From NCBI GenBank assembly GCA_035605975.1, contig DATNGG010000133.1:1-28925 (forward strand): a stretch of 28,925 nucleotides of DNA, written 5' to 3'. A program made the translations under genes and the position numbers. The notes below the pieces were generated by a model. It was not told where the DNA came from. It saw nothing but the letters and a program-made list of their open reading frames with translations, and searched no databases. This DNA is from CAIKMD01 sp035605975 (GTDB taxonomy: Bacteria; Pseudomonadota; Alphaproteobacteria; ATCC43930; CGMCC-115725). Below, one piece after another: positions 21,340 to 28,238 of the stretch (its first letter is position 1; each line of letters opens with the position of its first letter).

Positions 21340-22599
21340 TCAGCCGTCGAATTCCAATATCTCGAGCCCGCGCTGCCGATCCAACAGATAGACGAGTCCT
21401 CGGCGATCGACATCGACGTCGTTGCTTTGGGGCAGTTGGCACCCCGGCTTGGGATCCGGCACGTAATAGCCGATTTCCGTCGGGTTGGTCGGATCGGCAG
21501 TTTCGATGATTCGCAAGCCGCCAGCGAACCACGCGGCGAAGACACGCGTGTCTTCAAAATGCTCTTGGAACTGGTGCGCGCCGAATCGACCTTTGTCGCC
21601 CCAAGGACTGTGCGATTCTTCGGGATGATAATAGGCGAGGGCGCGGATGTCGCGAAAGTCGGTGACATCGAAGATCCACAATTTGGCATGTCCGCGCCCG
21701 CGGCGATAGGCATGCTCTTCGTCGATGCCGATCGCGATCCGGCGGTTGTCAGCCCGCGGGGGCATGGGGAGGATCGTGTGCGTCGGCTCCAACTCCGGCG
21801 GATGATAGTTATGTGCGGCGACCGTGCGTGGCGCGCGAATATCGGTCACATCCACGACGCGGAATCCCGCGTTCCAGACCGCTGCCCACATTTCGTTGCC
21901 GACCCGCAGCGCATGATGCAGACGATGCTGCGCCCCGCGCCACGTCGGCGTCTCGCCGCCGGCGATATGCTGTCCTGGAAGCCACCATCGCGAGACCTCC
22001 GCGGGGCGCGCCGGGTTCCGAATATCGTAGATAACGAGGATATTGCCGAGATAACCCTCCATCTCGGTCGAGATGTAGGCATAGGTCCCGTCCATATCGA
22101 AGCGGTGCGTGCCGTTTCCGAAGGTTCGGACATAGGCGATTTCACGCGGCGCGGCGCGGTTTGAAATATCCCAGACCTTGAATCCGCCGGCGGTATAGCC
22201 GCGGATGCGGGCAGCATCGAGCACGGCGATGTCGTCGGGCGCGACCTGAAGCTCTGTCGCAAGTTCCGCAGCGGTGGCAGGGCGGCCGCGCTTTTTGGCG
22301 AGTGTCTCGCGCAGCGCCGGCAGCCGGTCGCCGCGGCGAAAGAAATTTCGTCTTTCGCGCTCGACATTGGTGATCATGATGTCGCCGGCCACCCGAACCT
22401 TGTGGCTATGCGATTCAGGTAGTTCCATCATCAACTGGGACGCGACAAGCGGCTTTCGCGGATCCGACACATCGAGGATGGTCGTGCCATAGGGTGGCTT
22501 CATGTGCCCGATATAGGCGTAATTACCTTCGACCAAAATCTGCCCGCCGCCTGGCAAGTCGAGATCGGCGACCCGGCGAAGATTGTCGGAAATGATCAT
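21340..22599 (-). CDS. LVIVD-repeat beta-propeller protein
   Basis: 419 residues, no signal peptide. At least six LVIVD-type repeats are visible: LDVSDPRKP (about 42), WDISNRAAP (143), YDIRNPARP (191), VDVTDIRAP (249), FDVTDFRDI (310) and IETADPTNP (365). Together they make a six- or seven-bladed propeller. Histidines recur at similar points between repeats (His64/His66, His165, His225/228/229, His274, His342), which could face the central channel and hold a metal (inference). Residues about 88-130 between blades form a basic helical insert (LAKKRGRPATAAELATEL) resembling sigma-70 region 3. It is 42 bp downstream of the Rieske gene in an apparent operon with an ABC importer; the ribosome-binding site is weak. 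Function unknown; an enzyme or scaffold of the same pathway is possible. Confidence 0.82.
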   Translation of the reverse strand: MIISDNLRRVADLDLPGGGQILVEGNYAYIGHMKPPYGTTILDVSDPRKPLVASQLMMELPESHSHKVRVAGDIMITNVERERRNFFRRGDRLPALRETLAKKRGRPATAAELATELQVAPDDIAVLDAARIRGYTAGGFKVWDISNRAAPREIAYVRTFGNGTHRFDMDGTYAYISTEMEGYLGNILVIYDIRNPARPAEVSRWWLPGQHIAGGETPTWRGAQHRLHHALRVGNEMWAAVWNAGFRVVDVTDIRAPRTVAAHNYHPPELEPTHTILPMPPRADNRRIAIGIDEEHAYRRGRGHAKLWIFDVTDFRDIRALAYYHPEESHSPWGDKGRFGAHQFQEHFEDTRVFAAWFAGGLRIIETADPTNPTEIGYYVPDPKPGCQLPQSNDVDVDRRGLVYLLDRQRGLEILEFDG

Positions 22600-22641
22600 C
22601 GATTGCGCCGGTATTCAAGAGCGCTATCGCGATCTCGCGCG

Positions 22642-23895
22642 CTAGGCGAGAGCATGCTGAGTCTCCGCCCGCTCGCGACGGAAATCGTCGGGGGTAAGAA
22701 ATCGCTCGCCCACGTCGATCGCGATAAGCCGATTGTCTTTCTCGTCGCGTACCGTGCCGATCGGGTCACGGCCGTCCCGTACAGCCTGCACCGCCGCAAG
22801 CAGCATGTCGCGCAACATGATCGTGCCGCCGTCGATGACCGAAAGATTCTCGTTTTCGCGGTCGGAGACGGGACCGATGCTGTCTTGCAGGGTCGCGTCT
22901 TGCGCTGCGATCACAGACGGCCACTCGTAGCCGAGTGTCGGTTTATCGGTATGCGCCTGTTCCTTGAATGGTTCGACCGGAATCGCCTGCCACTCGGCTG
23001 TTTGTAGCGGCTGGCGCGCATAGCGCAGCCCGCTTTCGGCCGGCAGCCAGTGTACGCGGATGATGAGTGTGTGGGTCTGATCGACAGGAACGCTAAAGCG
23101 TACGGTCTTGGGTTGCAGGGCGCCGGGCATGATGTTTTTGGTACCGCCTTCAAGAAGTCGGGTCGATCCGCCCGCGCCAAGACTGATGCCCGGCATGAGC
23201 CAGCAGTGATCGCGGTAGAGATAGCGAGTCCCGCGCTCGGCCGGGCGCCATGTCTTGTAGCGGACTCCCCAGTCGAAGGTTTCGAAATCGACGAGGTCGG
23301 GTTCGGGCTCCAGATCCGTCCAAGTCGAGGCATGCGTGAAATTGACGTGGAAGGGATCGAGTCCGTTCTCCGAGCACTGCAGCCAGTGACAATTGGCAAT
23401 CCCGGTGATCCGCGCATACCGCTCCCCCTCGGCCGCAAGGAAGTCGAAGCGCGGCAAAAGCGGCGCGGGCTGCGGCCCGAAATAAGCCCACAGCAGTCCT
23501 CCCAGTTCCTTGACAGGATAGGCGGCCTGCTTGATCCGATTCTTCAGAGAACTTCCCTTCGGCTCGCCCGGCGTTTCGAGGACGTTCCCTTCGCCATCGT
23601 AGAGCCAGCCATGATAGCGGCACCGGATGCCTTTCGCGGTCGTCGTGCCCAAGCACAGGTTGGCGCGGCGGTGCGCGCAGTTGGCTGCGATAAGCCCCGG
23701 ATGTCCCGTGCGGTCGCGAAACAGCACGAGGTTTTCGCCGAAGAAGCGGACGAAGGTCGGCTTTTCCTTGAGCTCCGCGCTGATATTAATCGGCCACCAA
23801 TAGCGTCGCAAAAGATCGCCCATGGGCGTTCCGGCCGCGACCTGAGCGAGCGTTTCGCTTTCGGCTTTCGTGTAGTTACGAATCTCGGGAATCAT
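22642..23895 (-). CDS. Rieske non-heme iron oxygenase, alpha subunit (second copy, divergent)
   Basis: 417 residues from ATG 23895, chosen because AGGAGG (23900-23905) lies four bases upstream; the in-frame ATG at 23976 would overlap the permease gene and adds 27 unlikely residues. Rieske ligands are Cys73/His75 (CAHRRANL) and Cys92/His95 (CRYHGWLYD). The mononuclear iron site is ENGLDPFHVNFTH (176-188) with Asp180, His183 and His188 (D-x2-H-x4-H). Architecture is that of single-component-alpha oxygenases acting on aromatic acids or heterocycles. It is 61 bp after the permease gene and 42 bp before the LVIVD gene, in the LysR-ABC cluster, so imported ligand and oxygenase substrate are probably linked (inference). 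No ferredoxin or reductase gene is nearby. Confidence 0.93.
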   Translation of the reverse strand: MIPEIRNYTKAESETLAQVAAGTPMGDLLRRYWWPINISAELKEKPTFVRFFGENLVLFRDRTGHPGLIAANCAHRRANLCLGTTTAKGIRCRYHGWLYDGEGNVLETPGEPKGSSLKNRIKQAAYPVKELGGLLWAYFGPQPAPLLPRFDFLAAEGERYARITGIANCHWLQCSENGLDPFHVNFTHASTWTDLEPEPDLVDFETFDWGVRYKTWRPAERGTRYLYRDHCWLMPGISLGAGGSTRLLEGGTKNIMPGALQPKTVRFSVPVDQTHTLIIRVHWLPAESGLRYARQPLQTAEWQAIPVEPFKEQAHTDKPTLGYEWPSVIAAQDATLQDSIGPVSDRENENLSVIDGGTIMLRDMLLAAVQAVRDGRDPIGTVRDEKDNRLIAIDVGERFLTPDDFRRERAETQHALA

Positions 23896-23899
23896 GTTT

Positions 23900-23905
23900 C
23901 CTCCT
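23900..23905 (-). promoter_or_regulatory. Strong Shine-Dalgarno that fixes the Rieske start
   Basis: AGGAGG on the minus strand, with AAAC between it and the ATG at 23893-23895. It is a full match to the anti-SD sequence, in contrast to the weak sites of the neighbouring genes. Confidence 0.7.
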
Positions 23906-23906
23906 G

Positions 23907-23922
23907 GCCCGCAAAGGCGGGC
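23907..23922 (-). other. Intercistronic hairpin directly upstream of the Rieske ribosome-binding site
   Basis: On the minus strand GCCCGC-CTTT-GCGGGC forms a perfect six-base-pair, GC-only stem with a four-base loop, one base before AGGAGG. It is followed by the Shine-Dalgarno rather than a T run, so it is not an intrinsic terminator. An RNA-processing stop, polarity or translation element are possible roles. Confidence 0.45.
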
Positions 23923-23956
23923 GATTGACATAAACTCTTGCGTGCTGAGGCCGCGA

Positions 23957-24751
23957 TCAGGCCGTGCCGATGACAACCGAATCTTGCTGTGCCTCGCCGC
24001 CCCAAAAGACCAATTTCAGCTGGAGATGCCGGACCAACGTGTTGCCGATGACGCCAAGGAGCGAGAGCGAGAGAATCGCCGCGAACATCGTGCCGAGGTG
24101 AAGATCGACCGAGTTAGAGGAGATGACGTAGCCCAGCCCTTGGCTCGAGGCGACGAATTCCGCAACGATCGCGCCGATCAGCGCCATGACGATGGAAATC
24201 TGCAGACCGGCGAAGATCATGTCGAGCGCGGACGGAAGCTTTACGTTCATGAAGATGTGCGATTTCGTTGCTGCGTAGACGCGCATCAGATCGATCTGAT
24301 CTTGATTTGTCTGACGGAGGCCGACGAAGGTGTTGACGAAAAGCGGAAAGAAGCAAACGAGCGCGACCATCACGATTTTCGATTCGATGCCGAATCCGCA
24401 CCACACCATCACCAGTGGCGCAAGCGCGACCTTCGGCGTCGATTTGAACGCAACGACGATTGGGTAGGTGAAAATCTCAAGGAGACGCGATTCTGCGAGC
24501 AGCGCGCCGACGCAAATGCCCACAGCGCAGCCCATGACGTAGCCAAGAACCACGGACTCGCAGGTATAGGCAAGCTGGGGCCAGAGGTTTCCCTCGATGA
24601 TGTAGCCGGACGTTAGAGCGCTGATGACCGTCCAAGGCCGAGGGACGAGATAATTCGGAACATGGAACAGGAGGATCGTCCAATCCCAGACAAAAAGGAT
24701 GATGACGAGGGTGACAATCGGAAAGAGGATCTTCTTGAGAGTCTCGGTCAT
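23957..24751 (-). CDS. ABC transporter permease, SsuC/TauC-like
   Basis: 264 residues with about six hydrophobic segments, typical of binding-protein-dependent permeases of the sulfonate/taurine/nitrate class. The segment STPKVALAPLVMVWCGFGIE and the cytoplasmic coupling loop RVYAATKSHIFMNVKLPSAL (EAA-type region before DMIFAGLQIS) are family features. GAGGAG nine bases before the ATG overlaps the end of the ATPase gene, 13 bp upstream. It forms the membrane channel with the ATPase at 24765 and the SBP at 25603. Many members import aromatic acids or other organic anions; the ligand is not readable here. Confidence 0.92.
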   Translation of the reverse strand: MTETLKKILFPIVTLVIILFVWDWTILLFHVPNYLVPRPWTVISALTSGYIIEGNLWPQLAYTCESVVLGYVMGCAVGICVGALLAESRLLEIFTYPIVVAFKSTPKVALAPLVMVWCGFGIESKIVMVALVCFFPLFVNTFVGLRQTNQDQIDLMRVYAATKSHIFMNVKLPSALDMIFAGLQISIVMALIGAIVAEFVASSQGLGYVISSNSVDLHLGTMFAAILSLSLLGVIGNTLVRHLQLKLVFWGGEAQQDSVVIGTA

Positions 24752-24764
24752 TCGAGAGCGCTCC

Positions 24765-25598
24765 TCAGGTTTCGCCCGTTCCGACTTGGAACTTGCGGCG
24801 CAGTTCGTTGCAGAGCTCGACGAAGCGCGGATGGGCGAAGGTGTCGAGATCCCGGGGACGCGAAAATTCGATTTTCATCTCGCTCGCGACGTGTCCCGGC
24901 CGCCCCGAGAACATCAGCACGCGATCTGCGAGAAACACGGCTTCCTGAATGTTGTGCGTAATGAACAGGACGGATTTACGCGTCTTCAGCCAAAGCCGCT
25001 GCAGCGCGATCGCCATCTGCTCCCGGGTCATGGCGTCGAGCGCGGCAAAGGGTTCATCCATCAGCAGGATCTGCGGATCGTGGATCAGCGCTCGCGCCAG
25101 ACTCACGCGCTGCTGCATTCCGCCGGAGAGCTCGTTAGGATAGTTCTGCGCAAAGCCACGAAGACCAACGAGGTCCAGTAGATTGGCCGCCTTCTCGCGG
25201 TGGGTCTCGACGTCGCCGGCCATCGCGCGTATGGGAACGAGCACATTCGATAGCACCGATTTCCAAGGCAACAAGGTCGGTGTTTGGAACATTAGGCCCG
25301 TCGTCGGCCTCGGTTTCGTCACGGGACGGCCATCGAGGACGATCTGCCCTGCGCTGGGAGGAAGGAGGCCCGCGACCAACTTCAGCAAGGACGACTTGCC
25401 GCAGCCAGACGGGCCGAGCACGGCGACGAATTCGCCTGTCTCGACGGTTAGCGAGACGTCCTTGAGCGCTTGAATCGGCGCCGATTTGGTCTTGTACAGC
25501 AAATCGACCGCGCGGACCTCAAGAAGTGCGGGCGTGGCATCGTACCTCGCTGCATCGGTCGTCCGCGTTGCGACGGGTAACGGCTGCGCCGGCGACAT
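24765..25598 (-). CDS. ABC transporter ATP-binding protein, SsuB/TauB-like
   Basis: 277 residues from ATG 25598; ATG 25619, which lies inside the SBP gene, is an alternative adding seven residues, and further upstream ATGs would overlap the SBP deeply. Motifs: Walker A GPSGCGKS (62-69), Q-loop FQTPTLLPW (104-112), signature LSGGMQQR (157-164), Walker B ILLMDEP (177-183), switch His in FITHN. This is the nitrate/sulfonate/taurine ATPase subfamily, which energises import by SsuC/TauC-type permeases. Located between SBP and permease genes in one operon; the gap to the SBP stop is 4 bp or an overlap, depending on start. Confidence 0.92.
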   Translation of the reverse strand: MSPAQPLPVATRTTDAARYDATPALLEVRAVDLLYKTKSAPIQALKDVSLTVETGEFVAVLGPSGCGKSSLLKLVAGLLPPSAGQIVLDGRPVTKPRPTTGLMFQTPTLLPWKSVLSNVLVPIRAMAGDVETHREKAANLLDLVGLRGFAQNYPNELSGGMQQRVSLARALIHDPQILLMDEPFAALDAMTREQMAIALQRLWLKTRKSVLFITHNIQEAVFLADRVLMFSGRPGHVASEMKIEFSRPRDLDTFAHPRFVELCNELRRKFQVGTGET

Positions 25599-25602
25599 CA
25601 CT

Positions 25603-26721
25603 TCATCGCGTACCGGCATCGTGCCAATTTTTCGCGAGATTGACGATCGTCGTGCGATCAAAATCGTTGGTCCGGGCGAGGAAAGCCGAGGTGACCAACG
25701 AGCCAAGGGGCACATTCTTGCTCTTGATTTCGCCGGCGTCGTACAGAATGTCGAGATAATTGGTCCAGGACTCCGTGGGAAACTCGCCAAACTCGGGCGG
25801 ATGTCCGGGCGGGAAATGCAGTTGCCCCTCGGTTCGCGCCTTCAGCATGGCGGCGTATTGCGCGAGCGCTTTATCGGGGTTGTCAGGCTTGTTGTTCGGA
25901 TAGGCCTGCCAATAAGCCCGGATGCACGCTGACGGATTGGTATCGCAAAAGAGGGTCGCCTTGGCGATCGCCCGCCCGAAGCCGGCGATGACATCGGGTC
26001 GGTTTTTAATTGTGTCGTCGCTTGCCGCAAAGCTCGCCGAAGGCATGGTGCGGAACTGCGGTGGCGGCTCGATTTGAGCCGTCTTGATGCCGTTGAGCTG
26101 CATTTCGGCGCGCGCGGTATCGATCGTGTCGAGAGCATCGATCTGACCCTGCTCGAGCGCGCGCCAGCCCGCCGGGCCTTGCCCCACCACGAGAAGCTTC
26201 ACGTCGCGGCCGGGAACGAGGCCGACAGCTTTGAGCATTGCCTTGGTGAGCGTTACGGAGCCGAGCTTGACGCTCATGATGCCGAGCACCTTGCCCTTGA
26301 GATCCGTAAGCGATGTCAGCCCGCGATCCTTGATCGTGGTGATTTCCCAGACATAAGTCCGATCATAATTGTAGAAAAATTTGATCGGCACATAGTCCAT
26401 TCCTGGCTGGCGCGCGGCGATGAGCCATGATGGTGCTCCCCAGCCGATATCGATGCTGCCGCGTGCAAGCTGCGGCATCATCGCGCCGCTGCCGCCGCCC
26501 GGTCCACCGAAGCTGGTTATCTGGAGATCGAGATTCTCTGCCTTCAAAAAACCCGCCGCCGAGGCCATTACCAACGACGCGAATGAGAATGACACTGGAG
26601 AGGCCGCGCCGAGCGTGATCTTGCGCACTTCGGCGACGCTGAGATGCGGAAAGAAGATGCCGCACAGCAGGGCGACGACCAAACGCCGCTTCCACCGGCG
26701 ACGACCGAGCTTTGCGGCCAT
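25603..26721 (-). CDS. ABC transporter substrate-binding protein, NMT1/SsuA-like (SBP 4, with cognate transporter)
   Basis: 372 residues. A signal peptide covers about residues 1-30 (RRRWKRR, hydrophobic core, SVA before EVRKITLG); its twin-Arg-like RRRW-KRR start might be noted but it lacks a canonical Tat motif. The mature protein has SFASLVMASAAGFLKAENLDL and GSIDIGWGAPSWLIA, NMT1/SsuA-type landmarks, and is longer than the other SBPs here by a C-terminal extension around FPPGHPPEFGEFP. It leads the operon with the ATPase and permease following directly. It probably delivers an organic acid, perhaps the substrate of the downstream Rieske oxygenase (inference). Confidence 0.9.
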   Translation of the reverse strand: MAAKLGRRRWKRRLVVALLCGIFFPHLSVAEVRKITLGAASPVSFSFASLVMASAAGFLKAENLDLQITSFGGPGGGSGAMMPQLARGSIDIGWGAPSWLIAARQPGMDYVPIKFFYNYDRTYVWEITTIKDRGLTSLTDLKGKVLGIMSVKLGSVTLTKAMLKAVGLVPGRDVKLLVVGQGPAGWRALEQGQIDALDTIDTARAEMQLNGIKTAQIEPPPQFRTMPSASFAASDDTIKNRPDVIAGFGRAIAKATLFCDTNPSACIRAYWQAYPNNKPDNPDKALAQYAAMLKARTEGQLHFPPGHPPEFGEFPTESWTNYLDILYDAGEIKSKNVPLGSLVTSAFLARTNDFDRTTIVNLAKNWHDAGTR

Positions 26722-26852
26722 GGCGCCGAACTTCGAAATGGTATCCTCCCCAATGCCAAAATGATTGGCTCGGGCCTTGCGGCGACGCGCCGAAAGCTCG
26801 TTTGCAGCGTCAGTGGAGCATTAACGACGCCACATGGCCAGCCAAAGCAGCG

Positions 26853-26858
26853 AGTATA
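26853..26858 (-). promoter_or_regulatory. Possible -10 element upstream of the SBP operon
   Basis: The minus strand reads TATACT within an AT-rich patch (26853-26885) in the 193 bp gap between the LysR gene and the SBP start. No convincing -35 is present at 16-18 bp spacing, which would suit an activator-dependent promoter. Prediction only. Confidence 0.25.
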
Positions 26859-26914
26859 AGAATTACTACTGATTGCCATTAGGAGAAGAGAACCCGTAGC
26901 CTGGGGTGCCTTCG

Positions 26915-28003
26915 CTATAGCCGAGCGGGGTCGGCCACTCGCATCTCGCGGCGCAGCCACTGTCCCAAGGCGTAGACGCGAGGAAGAAAATCTTTGCGAA
27001 TGACGCCGCACGACATGAAGGCGAACTTCAGAGGAAGCTCGCCGAGCTCGTTCGCGCGCACGATGAGAAAAATCGTGCGGCGAAATTCCGGACCTGCCAG
27101 AGGCGCGACGCGGATGCGAGAGCCGTAGCGGCTGTTGTAAGCCGTGCTCAAGCCGTGAAACACGCTCGATGGTGTGGTAATCGCCCAGCCCCTGCGGGAC
27201 GCAGCCATCGCGACGATATCGAGGCTGGAATCGAATTCCAACGCGTTCTCCGGTTCGACGCGTAGCCGGTAGAGATGGTTCTCGATCGCCCGACCGGTGA
27301 TGAAGTCCTTGCTGTATCGGATAAAGGGTAGCGTCTTCGCCAGTGCGCCGAGATTCATTGTCTCCAAAGCGGAATCATTGGGAGCCAAGAGAACGAAGGG
27401 CTCGCTGTAGAGCGGATAGCGCTCGAGTTGAGGGATGTCGAGCATTGGATCGGAGGTGATGAGCAGGTCCGCTTCGCGCCTGACGAGCGCATTGTCATTC
27501 GAGGTGGCGAGGCCACGCCGCACCGATATCGCTCGCACCTTGAAATGGTCCATGAGACCGCCGACCAGCGGAGGGATCAGCGTCCCTGCGAGCGAGCCGA
27601 TCGCGGCGATCCGCAGCTGCTGGAGCGGATCCTCGCCGATGGAGCGGACGATCGACTGGATCTTCGCGGCGTCCGAGATGAAGTCAGCCGCCATGTTGCG
27701 CAGCACGAACCCGGCGCGCGTGGGTCGCAGTGGCCGAACGCTGCGGTCGAGCAACCGTTGCGCCAGCTCCAGCTCGAGCTGCTTCACGTGCTGGGAAACC
27801 GCCGATTGCGTGAGGCCAAGGATTTGCGCGGCGGCGGTCATCCCGCCGCTGTCGCAAACGCAGACGAAAACCTCCATCGCTTTGAGAAAGTCGTTCTTCG
27901 CCAGGCGCGCTGCATAGCCGGCTATTGGGCCGGCCGCATTGAGGAGGGCGGTCTTGTTCCTTTTCCGTTTGAACGCCGGGCGTAAGCGGTGCTGCGCGAT
28001 CAT
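26915..28003 (-). CDS. LysR-family transcriptional regulator
   Basis: 362 residues from ATG 28003. The helix-turn-helix lies at about 40-100 (FLKAMEVFVCVCDSGGMTAA and LGLTQSAVSQHVKQLE), followed by the linker helix (ADFISDAAKIQSIV) and a type 2 periplasmic-binding-like effector domain from about residue 115. Classical LysR proteins begin only a few residues before the helix-turn-helix; here about 38 basic residues precede it (RLRPAFKRKRNK), so either the protein has an N-terminal extension or translation starts at a later, non-ATG codon. It lies upstream of, and in the same direction as, the SBP-ATPase-permease-Rieske-LVIVD genes and probably controls them with the transported compound or a metabolite as inducer (inference). 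Confidence 0.88.
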   Translation of the reverse strand: MIAQHRLRPAFKRKRNKTALLNAAGPIAGYAARLAKNDFLKAMEVFVCVCDSGGMTAAAQILGLTQSAVSQHVKQLELELAQRLLDRSVRPLRPTRAGFVLRNMAADFISDAAKIQSIVRSIGEDPLQQLRIAAIGSLAGTLIPPLVGGLMDHFKVRAISVRRGLATSNDNALVRREADLLITSDPMLDIPQLERYPLYSEPFVLLAPNDSALETMNLGALAKTLPFIRYSKDFITGRAIENHLYRLRVEPENALEFDSSLDIVAMAASRRGWAITTPSSVFHGLSTAYNSRYGSRIRVAPLAGPEFRRTIFLIVRANELGELPLKFAFMSCGVIRKDFLPRVYALGQWLRREMRVADPARL

Positions 28004-28238
28004 GTTGTTCGTTCGACTTCGCTGCACCCGTCCTCCCGTCCGAACAGATTTGGAGCGGGATGCGCGATGCCCCGCCGCCGCCCATCGGCATTCGAAATCG
28101 GCTTCTAGACTGGCGGTTATCGGACTTTGTCGCAAGGGCGTCGTTCTGTTGGGCGCGTGGTCCGCCTGCTGCTTGGCGCGAACTTGTCTTCGCCATCCGC
28201 TTTCGCGAAACCACCAGTATCCCGTCCGTCCGCGCATC

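Noticed and set aside
28201..28210. Perfect palindrome TTTCGCGAAA upstream of LysR
   Set aside because: Only ten bases long with no extension of symmetry on either side and no second copy; chance is a sufficient explanation.
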